Source: Spirochaetaceae bacterium (GTDB taxonomy: Bacteria; Spirochaetota; Spirochaetia; Treponematales; Treponemataceae). Taken from it: 64,000 nt of DNA. Positions 17,252 to 24,254 of this stretch are shown piece after piece (position 1 is the first letter of the stretch; each line of letters opens with the position of its first letter). Made by a program: the position numbers and the translations under genes. The notes beneath the pieces were generated by a model. It ran no database searches. It was not told the DNA's origin and was given only the letters and a program-made list of their open reading frames with translations. The stretch spans positions 124,001-188,000 of the forward strand of contig JAGAAX010000052.1 of assembly GCA_017614995.1 (NCBI GenBank). Direction: 5' to 3'.

Positions 17252-18478
17252 CTAATAGACTACTTTGAGGCAAGTCTCAAAAAGTGTCTTAAAAGGCGTT
17301 TCTTTTGCAAAGAAATTGTCTACAAGCGCTCTTTCAATTACAAGAAGCTTTGCATCTTTTGTAACCGTAAAACTTGCGCCTTCAGATTCGCGCTTAAAAA
17401 GCGGAATAAAAATGTTTCCGGGCAGATATTCGATTTTCTTGCTGTTCGGAAACGTGCCCGTTATTGCGCCGTCAATTAAGAAGGCAAGCTTTTCTGGCGA
17501 ACTGCCTTCAATATTGAGTGTCTCGCCCTGTTTAAAGTTATCAATTTTCAGGTCTTTTTCAGTAAATTCCGGGGCATTTGGCGAATTTCCGATTGTAAAA
17601 TAAACTTCGTTGCCTTTCTCGTTATAGGCAAGACGCTTTACCATGCGCTCGGTCATCTTAATGCCCATGCCATGCAGATCAGGCTGAATATCTTTTTCAA
17701 GCATTGCGCGCCAGTCAAATCCGATTCCTTCGTCTTTTATGCAGAAACTGGTCTCTTTTTCGCAGGCATTGTAGTCAATCGTAATTTTTTTGGAATTTAT
17801 CTCCGGCTGGCGGTTTCTGTTTGCAATAAGCTCCAGAATGTCGTGGCCGGACTCAAGCCAGCGCGATTTTTCGTCATAAGTTATTCCGCAGTTGCCATGC
17901 TCAAGCGCGTTGAGAAGCATTTCCATTAGAGACGTCTGCAAAAGGAATTTGCCGTCCATGTCAATCCGGCTTGTATTTGTAAGATAGGTCACAAGCATGT
18001 CGGCATAAATTACAATGTCGGCTGAATCGTTGTCGCAGACAAAAGTGCCCGCACCGTTTATGCCCAGATGATATTGCAGAAGCTTGTTGTATAAAAACTG
18101 AACATTCTGGCTGAAAATCTTGAAATATCTTGTGCAGTTGCGCAAAAATTCACGCTCGTTGACGCATAAAAGCAGGTTGGGGCAGAGTTCCATTTCTAGA
18201 GCCATGCGTTCCCCTTCGTCTGCAACAATTACGAGAATGTTTAAATACTTTAAAGTGGTGTCTGTTTTCAGTCTGTTGTAAAGATCCTCGCAGCGCAAGT
18301 CAGTAGAAGTAAAGTCAAGTATAACAAGCTCGCAGTTGTTGTTTCTTATAAACGAATCAATTTCTTCTGGGGAACTGAACAGCTTGATTACAAAAGAGCC
18401 TTTCATGTCATTTGTCATAACATCAAGAGCATGGTTTATTGCCTCTGTTGTTGATAAAACTGGTACTGTAATCATCAA
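17252..18478 (-). CDS. Regulatory protein: receiver-like domain, histidine-kinase-type ATPase, C-terminal CNB-like domain
   Basis: 408 residues, no membrane segment. Residues 1-120 resemble a response-regulator receiver, with the likely phospho-aspartate in ELVILDF (about 55-57). A GHKL ATPase domain follows: N box LLNALEHGN, G1 box IKDEGIGFDW and G2 box LHGMGIKM. There is no obvious histidine phosphoacceptor, so it looks more like an anti-sigma-factor-type ATPase. The last about 100 residues (FKQGETLNIEGSSPEKLAFLIDGAITG) resemble a cyclic-nucleotide-binding fold. It overlaps ttcA by 4 bp (ATGA) and is co-transcribed with it. The output target is unknown. Confidence 0.7.
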   Translation of the reverse strand: MMITVPVLSTTEAINHALDVMTNDMKGSFVIKLFSSPEEIDSFIRNNNCELVILDFTSTDLRCEDLYNRLKTDTTLKYLNILVIVADEGERMALEMELCPNLLLCVNEREFLRNCTRYFKIFSQNVQFLYNKLLQYHLGINGAGTFVCDNDSADIVIYADMLVTYLTNTSRIDMDGKFLLQTSLMEMLLNALEHGNCGITYDEKSRWLESGHDILELIANRNRQPEINSKKITIDYNACEKETSFCIKDEGIGFDWRAMLEKDIQPDLHGMGIKMTERMVKRLAYNEKGNEVYFTIGNSPNAPEFTEKDLKIDNFKQGETLNIEGSSPEKLAFLIDGAITGTFPNSKKIEYLPGNIFIPLFKRESEGASFTVTKDAKLLVIERALVDNFFAKETPFKTLFETCLKVVY

Positions 18479-19209
18479 TCAGCTCCTTTGTCAGTATAAG
18501 GATATGTTAAATATTCCATGCGCACGTTCCGAAGCGCGTTAAAAAGTCTCTGTTTTTCGGCAATATTGCCGTTTGTTAATGCCTCAAGCCTTTTCCGTGC
18601 TTCTTTCCGCCCTGAATTGTCCTGATAGGAGCATGTACACGTCGAGGCAATGTAGCCCTGCTGTGCCGCATGTTCCTGAATCATTGTAACCGGCGCCATG
18701 CAAAGAGGGCGTATAACCGTAACAGGATACTTGTTGTAGGCAAGCCGCGGTGGCATTGTTGAAAGCTGACCCTTGTTCAGCGCATTCATCAGCAGGGTTT
18801 CAAGAATGTCGTCAAGATGATGCCCGAGCGCTATCTTGTTAAAGCCGTTTGCAATGGCATAGTTGTTCAATTCTGTACGCCGCTGCGTTGAGCACCACCA
18901 GCAGTTCATTGTCCTGCCGGGTTTCAGCCTGTCTAAAACCGAAATTGTCAAAGTCTTAAACGGAATCTCCCATTTTGCAAATACTTCTATAAGTTCTTTG
19001 CTGAAAGGCGGTGCAATTTCTGTAGCGATGTTCAGTGCTGTAACAGAAAAATTTTCCCGCTTTTGTTTCAGTCTGTATGCAAAATATTCAATTAAAGCTG
19101 TTGAATCTTTGCCACCAGACGCGCCAACTAAAATGTTATCTCCTTCTTCGATAAGGCGGTAATCAAATACCGCGCGGTCTATAACACTGAAAAGTTTTGG
19201 CTGCGGCAT
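18475..19209 (-). CDS. ttcA: TtcA-like tRNA 2-thiocytidine synthetase (PP-loop ATPase)
   Basis: TtcA thiolates C32 of certain tRNAs using ATP and an Fe-S cluster. 244 residues. The PP-loop SGGKDST is at about 32-37. The cluster-binding cysteines are in TMNCWWCSTQRR (CxxC, about 106-109) and in the later STCTCSY pair. The LGHHLDDILETLLMN block is the family's typical sequence. The C-terminus RLFNALRNVRMEYL is also typical. It heads a two-gene unit with the regulator at 17252. Confidence 0.85.
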   Translation of the reverse strand: MPQPKLFSVIDRAVFDYRLIEEGDNILVGASGGKDSTALIEYFAYRLKQKRENFSVTALNIATEIAPPFSKELIEVFAKWEIPFKTLTISVLDRLKPGRTMNCWWCSTQRRTELNNYAIANGFNKIALGHHLDDILETLLMNALNKGQLSTMPPRLAYNKYPVTVIRPLCMAPVTMIQEHAAQQGYIASTCTCSYQDNSGRKEARKRLEALTNGNIAEKQRLFNALRNVRMEYLTYPYTDKGAD

Positions 19210-19267
19210 ACAAACAAGTATAACACGAGATTTTACAAATGCGTAGTTTTTTATTTTGTAAATTAAG

Positions 19268-19296
19268 TTGACAGCAGAATCAGAATCAGTTATATT
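19268..19296 (+). promoter_or_regulatory. Promoter of the type III antitoxin RNA
   Basis: TTGACA (19268-19273) and TATATT (19291-19296) are separated by exactly 17 bp. The start should be about 19303, the first base of the predicted pseudoknot. It lies between the divergent ttcA start (19209) and the toxin. Confidence 0.8.
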
Positions 19297-19302
19297 CTAG
19301 CT

Positions 19303-19374
19303 AAAGGATATCGCGCCTTTGACTGCGAAATTTATACGGCCGGAGCAGTTTTTACTGTTCCGGCGCTTTTTTTT
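19303..19374 (+). ncRNA. Predicted type III antitoxin RNA (ToxI-like), single pseudoknot unit plus terminator
   Basis: The unit folds as an H-type pseudoknot. Stem 1 is AAAGG (19303-19307) with CCTTT (19316-19320). The loop bases TCGC (19311-19314) pair with GCGA (19325-19328). AAATTT (19328-19333) follows. That is the layout I recall for the 36-nt ToxI repeat of Pectobacterium, where ToxN cuts in the AAAU stretch. Only one unit, about 36 nt, fits before the terminator; studied loci usually carry several. The terminator stem is 19339-19348 with 19355-19364, then T8. The fold is read by eye. Confidence 0.7.
19339..19374 (+). terminator. Terminator between antitoxin RNA and toxin
   Basis: A 10-bp stem GCCGGAGCAG/CTGTTCCGGC with a 6-nt loop and eight T residues ending at 19374. 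The toxin ATG is at 19375. In type III systems this terminator limits readthrough and sets the RNA:toxin ratio. Confidence 0.9.
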
Positions 19375-19878
19375 ATGGAAATATTAGGTCTTTACGAAAT
19401 AGATTCCTCTTATATAAACTTTCTCGCAAGTTTTGAACAACATTTATTCAGAAACAAAAAGGTTACGCAGATATTTTCAAGAAAGTATGTAGGAATTGTT
19501 CTCAAAATTAATGATTTTGATTATTTTGCTCCGCTTTCTTCATTTAAAGAAAAACATAAGCGATTAACTGAAACTGTAGATTTTATTAAACTTGGTACAT
19601 ATTCTGTAATAAATTTGAACAATATGTTTCCTGCTCCTATTTCTATTTGTAAACAGGTTGATATATTGAATTTGCAAGATGTTCACTACAAAAATCTTGT
19701 CCGCGCAGAATATCGTATAATCCGACAGAAATCACAATTGATAGTGGAAAATGCGAAATCTGTTTATCATCACAAATTGGTAAATGACGGTAAATCAAAA
19801 TTAAGCCAGCGCTGTAATGATTTTAAATTGCTGGAAGAAAAATGCAGCGAATGGATTAAAACGAGAAAAAAAAGCTGA
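19375..19878 (+). CDS. toxN: Type III toxin, ToxN/AbiQ-family endoribonuclease
   Basis: 167 residues, the usual length for the family. Segments that match ToxN from memory: KYVGIVLKINDFDYFAPLSS (residues 37-56) with the catalytic-region SSFKEKH (S55, S56, K58; ToxN has T-S-x-K), VINLNNMFPAP, a long basic helix YKNLVRAEYRIIRQKS, and the end FKLLEEKCSEW. The enzyme cuts RNA and is held inactive by the pseudoknot RNA; such loci act in phage abortive infection and maintenance. The ATG sits directly on the terminator U-tract with no ribosome site, which should keep expression very low. AT-rich, suggesting transfer. Confidence 0.85.
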   Translation: MEILGLYEIDSSYINFLASFEQHLFRNKKVTQIFSRKYVGIVLKINDFDYFAPLSSFKEKHKRLTETVDFIKLGTYSVINLNNMFPAPISICKQVDILNLQDVHYKNLVRAEYRIIRQKSQLIVENAKSVYHHKLVNDGKSKLSQRCNDFKLLEEKCSEWIKTRKKS

Positions 19879-19904
19879 ATACACACTATTAAGAAGAAGT
19901 AAGT

Positions 19905-20522
19905 CTAAAGCTTCATAATATCCTTGCTGCCTTTTCTGAATAGGAAAAGTCTTGCGAGGTTGAGGATTCCTACCACAATAAGCACAACTGACAATGTGTC
20001 AGAAAAGACGTGGACGATTGTGCTTATATAGCCTTTCTTGAAAAGAATTGCACCAACACAAATAAGGATGATGCCCGCCGGAATTAAGAGCAGAAGGCGT
20101 TTTGCGCGTATCTCTTTTTCGCGGCGTTTTTCTTCAGAAGTTTCGTTGATTCCTGTGAAGAAATTGGCTATCCAATTGAATACACGTCTTATAAAGCTTG
20201 GGTTCTTCAGTTTTTCAAGTTCTGTGTAGCCTGCAATAAGCTCTTCTTGAGAAAAATCTGCGCGCTGGGTGTTCTCTTCAAGTTCCATTTCAAGAAGCGT
20301 AATCTTGTCTGAAACCGAAACAACCTGCGCGTCAATTGTAGTCCAGCCGAGAGCTTTGGCTGCTTCAAGCCGTCTGTGACCGGCAATAAGTTCGTAACGC
20401 TCGTTTATCGTAATCGGGTTCAAAAGCCCGTAAAGGCGCAGGCTCTCTTTGAGAGAATCCAAGTCGCCCATGTCTTTTCTAACGCGCTTTTTGATTTTGA
20501 TATTATCAACATTAACAAGCAT
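19905..20522 (-). CDS. ParB N-terminal-domain protein with two membrane segments
   Basis: 205 residues. Residues 1-100 form a ParB/Srx-type CTP-binding domain: LYGLLNPITINERYELIAGHRRLEAAKALG (the GHRR box corresponds to ParB GERR) and LEENTQRADFSQEEL. There is no helix-turn-helix DNA-binding domain. Instead, residues about 140-165 (LLLLIPAGIILICVGAILF) and 172-192 (LSVVLIVVGILNLARLFLF) are membrane segments. Whether it binds CTP, acts as a nuclease or is only structural cannot be told. It lies convergent to the toxin gene (26 bp apart) and ends upstream at a family C repeat. Confidence 0.75.
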   Translation of the reverse strand: MLVNVDNIKIKKRVRKDMGDLDSLKESLRLYGLLNPITINERYELIAGHRRLEAAKALGWTTIDAQVVSVSDKITLLEMELEENTQRADFSQEELIAGYTELEKLKNPSFIRRVFNWIANFFTGINETSEEKRREKEIRAKRLLLLIPAGIILICVGAILFKKGYISTIVHVFSDTLSVVLIVVGILNLARLFLFRKGSKDIMKL

Positions 20523-20559
20523 TACGGCTCCTTACGCTTTAACGGCGTTGTATGGTTGC

Positions 20560-20630
20560 AAATGTCATTATCGGGCTCGACCCGATAATCTATGGGAAAG
20601 TTTGCCGTGTCACGCACGGCAATGACATTT
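20560..20630. repeat. Three-stem palindromic repeat, family C, copy 1
   Basis: Outer arms AAATGTCATT/AATGACATTT enclose the hairpins TATCGGGC-tcga-CCCGATA and TGCCGTG-tcacg-CACGGCA. A near-identical copy is at 42511-42581 and a partial one at 36978-37010. It sits between the starts of the ParB-like gene and the end of the PBP gene. Confidence 0.9.
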
Positions 20631-20636
20631 GATCTA

Positions 20637-23309
20637 TTAGTCAAACAAAAAGTTCTCCGGCTGATCAGATTTTTCCTGTTCCGGCTGACTGTTCATACCG
20701 AACGGGTCTAAATCACTGTTTTCTGTATTCTCAGGTTCGTTCTGGGCTTCCTGCTCCTTGTTCTTTTTGTTGCCGAACGAGAACAGGCTGCTCCAAGAGA
20801 ATGACTCTTTTTCTTCTTGCTGTTCTTCTTCAGAACCATAATTATCATCAAGGAATGATAAATCGGCTTTAAGGTCAGAATCATCAATTATGGCTGCCTG
20901 TGACATTACACCTGACATATAGCGCTCGTTTTCAAGGCGTTTTTTTGCCAGAATCTTTGCAGCTTCTCTGTTTTTGTGGTACTCGCAGACGGTTGTAGGC
21001 TGTGTACCTTCAAGATAATACTTTGTTGTTGTGTGGTCGCCGCATTCTGCTGTAAGAAGCTTGCCCGAAACAGAACATACTGTAGCTTTTACAAGCCCGG
21101 TCTGCGGAATCGGGAACTCTTTGTAAGGCATGTCCTCGTTGGCAATGCGCATAAAGTCACCCCATGCAGGACCGGCAAGTGTAGAACCAGTAAGTTCAAG
21201 ACCGAGCGACTGACCCGGCTGGTCAAAGCCGAACCAGAGTGCGGCAGTATAATACGGTGTGTAGCCGACTGCCCATGCGTTAGTCCAGTTCTGTGTAGTA
21301 CCGGTCTTACCTGCGGCAGGCATCTGGTAGCGGTCGCCGTTAGAATTTTTGTACTGAAGCTTTGCACCCCACTGAACACCATAGGCAAGCGTACCCATGC
21401 GGACAGAGTTTGTAAGAATATCCGTCATAATATAGGCTGTCTGCGGAGAAATAACCTGAATGTCAGAGCCGAGTTTTTTCTGCTCTGAGCGGATTCTTGC
21501 TTCTGGGTTTTCAAAAATTTTGCCGTTTCTGTCTTCAACTGAACGGATCGCAAAAGGCGTTACAGCTTTTCCCTGATTAGCAAAAATAGCAAATGCGCGC
21601 GCAAGCTCAATCGGTCTGATTGAACAGATGCCGAGAGCTGACGGATAAACGCGGTCAAAATGGCGGGCATTAAGCTCTTCTTTTGGAATGCCGAGCAGGG
21701 CAGAGGCGCGCTCAAACGCCGCGTCAAAGCCTACGCCGTCAAAAATCTTGAGAGACGGAATGTTCATAGACTTTGCAAGCGCATACCAGAGCTGAACCGT
21801 ACCGAGCCATTCACCTTTAAAGTTATTCGGAATATATGGAATATTGTCTTCATTATAGAAGATAACAGGCGAGTCGTCGATTTGGGTTGTAGCCGTAAAT
21901 TTCTTTGAGTCAATTGCAGCCGAATAATAAAGAGGCTTGAACGTACTTCCGGGCTGAACAAGTGCCTGTGTTGCGCGGATAAACTGGTTTTCTGCATCGA
22001 ATTTGCTGCCGCCGACGAGCGCAGTGATGTAGCCTGTCTCATTTTCAAGCGAGATAAAAGCGCCTTCGATTGTGGTCTTGCTTGAATCCTGCTTCTGCTT
22101 GGCGTTAGTCCTGTTGATAACTTCGGTTTTAAGGCTGTCTATGCCGCAAATCAAAGAGAAAATGTCAAGAATAGGGTTAATCTGGTCTTCATAAGTGCTG
22201 CGCGTTACAAGCTCTGTGCGCTCCTGTCCGACCTTGAGTTTTGGAATATCAAACAAAAGCGAGAGCATTTCAACCATTGGAATGTATGTCGAAACTGCGT
22301 CAGAACTGCGCGAGCCGCTTGACTTGCGGTAAGTGTTGTTTGCATATTCAAGCGTTCTTGCCATAATGTCCTGGGCGGCAAGCTGATGCTTGAGGTTCAT
22401 CGTTGTGTTTACGGTAAAGCCGCCTGTGTAAATGTCCGCCTTGCCGTAAATAAGCGAATTAAGCTCGCGCAGAACGTATTCGCTGAACCATGGCGCTTTG
22501 TCTTCACGCATAAAGTAGACTGAAGTGCCTGTACGCGTATAGTCGAATGTTGCCCAATAATCGTCAAAAGATTCTGTGGCTTCTTCTTTTGTAAGAAAGC
22601 CGAGCGATACCATCTCGTCGAGGACATACTGCTGTCTGTTCTGCGCTACTGAAGGGTGCTCAAACGGATTGTAAGCCGCCGGGTTTGAAAGCTGAATAAC
22701 AAGTATCGCGGCTTCTGCCGGTGATATTTCCGAAGCCGGATGTCCGAAATAGTATTTTGATGCAGCGTTTACACCATAAGTTCCGCCGCCGAGGTAAATC
22801 TTGTTGAGATAAATCTCAAGAATGTCATTTTTTGAATAGCGGCGCTCCATCTGGATTGCCCACCAAAGCTCTTTAATCTTTCGCTTAATTGATTTTTCAG
22901 AGCGGTCGCAATAGAGCGTACCCGCAATCTGCTGTGTAAGCGTTGAGCCGCCGCCTAAGTCTTTGCCGGCAAGCTGACCGCCTACGGCGCGGACAAGAGC
23001 CTTTATGCTGTAGCCGCGGTGTCTGTAGAATGTGCGGTCTTCGCGTGTAAGCAGCGCGTTTAGCATGTGCTGCGGCAGTCTGTCTATTGTAATAAGCTCG
23101 CGTTTTTCGTCTGAAGAAAATTCGGTGATAAGCTCGCCGTTTATGTCAAGAAGCCTTGTCGGCAGGGCTGTTGTGAATTCGGTAAAGTTTTCAATATTTT
23201 TTGTATTAACAGTATTTGCAAGCAGCAGTCCGAGCGCAATGCCAAAGACCCCCGCACAAAAAAACATAAGAAGAGAAAATAAAATAAAGCTTTGCTTAAA
23301 TTTACGCAT
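20637..23309 (-). CDS. Class A penicillin-binding protein (PBP1A type)
   Basis: A bifunctional peptidoglycan synthase of 890 residues. It has one N-terminal membrane anchor (FILFSLLMFFCAGVFGIALGLLLA), then a GT51 glycosyltransferase domain (TREDRTFYRHRGYS, GGSTLTQQIAGTL). The transpeptidase domain has the active serine in QPGSTFKP (SxxK), a KTGTT box near PAAGKTGTTQNWTNAWAVGY, and AKSMN as SxN. The C-terminal about 150 residues are acidic, low complexity and disordered, ending FLFD. Length and order fit MrcA/PonA proteins. A long repeat-filled gap lies upstream. Confidence 0.95.
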   Translation of the reverse strand: MRKFKQSFILFSLLMFFCAGVFGIALGLLLANTVNTKNIENFTEFTTALPTRLLDINGELITEFSSDEKRELITIDRLPQHMLNALLTREDRTFYRHRGYSIKALVRAVGGQLAGKDLGGGSTLTQQIAGTLYCDRSEKSIKRKIKELWWAIQMERRYSKNDILEIYLNKIYLGGGTYGVNAASKYYFGHPASEISPAEAAILVIQLSNPAAYNPFEHPSVAQNRQQYVLDEMVSLGFLTKEEATESFDDYWATFDYTRTGTSVYFMREDKAPWFSEYVLRELNSLIYGKADIYTGGFTVNTTMNLKHQLAAQDIMARTLEYANNTYRKSSGSRSSDAVSTYIPMVEMLSLLFDIPKLKVGQERTELVTRSTYEDQINPILDIFSLICGIDSLKTEVINRTNAKQKQDSSKTTIEGAFISLENETGYITALVGGSKFDAENQFIRATQALVQPGSTFKPLYYSAAIDSKKFTATTQIDDSPVIFYNEDNIPYIPNNFKGEWLGTVQLWYALAKSMNIPSLKIFDGVGFDAAFERASALLGIPKEELNARHFDRVYPSALGICSIRPIELARAFAIFANQGKAVTPFAIRSVEDRNGKIFENPEARIRSEQKKLGSDIQVISPQTAYIMTDILTNSVRMGTLAYGVQWGAKLQYKNSNGDRYQMPAAGKTGTTQNWTNAWAVGYTPYYTAALWFGFDQPGQSLGLELTGSTLAGPAWGDFMRIANEDMPYKEFPIPQTGLVKATVCSVSGKLLTAECGDHTTTKYYLEGTQPTTVCEYHKNREAAKILAKKRLENERYMSGVMSQAAIIDDSDLKADLSFLDDNYGSEEEQQEEKESFSWSSLFSFGNKKNKEQEAQNEPENTENSDLDPFGMNSQPEQEKSDQPENFLFD

Positions 23310-24184
23310 GATACTCTATGTTATTAAAGGTCAACAATTTAGTCAACCGGGGGCGCGTTTGGGTTTTGGAAAAAATTTTAAGATTCTTATGCGCCCCCTG
23401 CAAGTTTCCTTTCAGGAAACTTGTAAATTATGTACAATGTCCGCTCACTGCGAGCGTGCAAGGCGCCCCCTACAAGTTTCGGGGTTGCGATTGGGATAAA
23501 TCTACAGACTTAGCTTAATCGGCAACCCCTGCAACTTTCGCGCTTACGCGCAAAACTTTTAACTGGTGCACAAATGTTGCTTTTTGGGGTGTATGTACAA
23601 AGGCGCAAGGGAGTTGAATGGGGTTCGAAAATGCTCTGTTTGTTGTGTCGCAAAGCGACATGTCTATAGTTTCCATACAACAAACAGTGCATAGCGCATT
23701 ATTGCGCGGTTTTGAACCCCGTTCAGCGACCGGGAGCATCTGTACGTGAACTTCGAAGCAAGATTTTCGTGTCAAGTATGCGAATGACACAAAGGCTGAA
23801 ATGCTCCGCAACCGCGTTTCGCCTTTGGTTTTATCTACGGTTTAGAGTTAATCTAGCGAAACGGCCAAGTTTCCGCTGCGCGAAAACTTGAAAGACTTGT
23901 ACATCGTCTGCTTTTGTGTGCGTATGTACATTAGCTGCCGGTTTTTGTGTAAACAAAAAGCGGCGCTTTTCGCCGATTGGACTTTGTTCATGGATTGGGC
24001 TATTGCGAAAAGAAAAAGAAAAGGCCGGTTACGCACCGGCCATGCCCATCAGGCAGTCGGACAAACAATGGGTGGGAGGGGATTTGTTTGTCCGACAAAT
24101 TTATTATCGGCCGAAACAGCAAATTCCTTTACCATTGTTTTTTTCACATTGTTGATTGTTTATGCTTTCTAAGCAGACTATGTA
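23310..24184. repeat. Repeat-rich gap between PBP and the LRR lipoprotein
   Basis: From the left: GGGGGCGC/GCGCCCCC arms near 23349 and 23390, the hairpin CAAGTTTCCT/AGGAAACTTG (about 23400-23423), a long GGGGTTGCGATT/AATCGGCAACCCC hairpin (about 23470-23530), family B palindrome copy 2 (23619-23721), a family A copy (about 23935-24012), the hairpin GGCCGGT/ACCGGCC (24023-24041), and a 13-bp-arm inverted repeat at 24056-24096. Open frames here track the repeats and are not credible genes. Confidence 0.85.
24056..24096. repeat. Perfect 13-bp inverted repeat with G-rich loop
   Basis: GTCGGACAAACAA (24056-24068) and TTGTTTGTCCGAC (24084-24096) are exact reverse complements around a 15-nt loop with runs GGG, GGG and GGGG. 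It could be a termination or regulatory structure upstream of the lipoprotein promoter. Confidence 0.85.
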
Positions 24185-24212
24185 TTGACAAGTAGAAAAT
24201 TTGTAATATATT
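24185..24212 (+). promoter_or_regulatory. Promoter of the LRR lipoprotein gene
   Basis: TTGACA (24185-24190) and TATATT (24207-24212) are 16 bp apart, about 43 bp before the TTG start. The segment is very AT-rich. Confidence 0.6.
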
Positions 24213-24254
24213 TATTATATCATTAATTATTGTAAAGTATTATAAGGAAAGATT

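Noticed and set aside
23888-24172. Small frames in the gap before the LRR lipoprotein
   Set aside because: They cover repeat DNA and a perfect inverted repeat, with no ribosome site.
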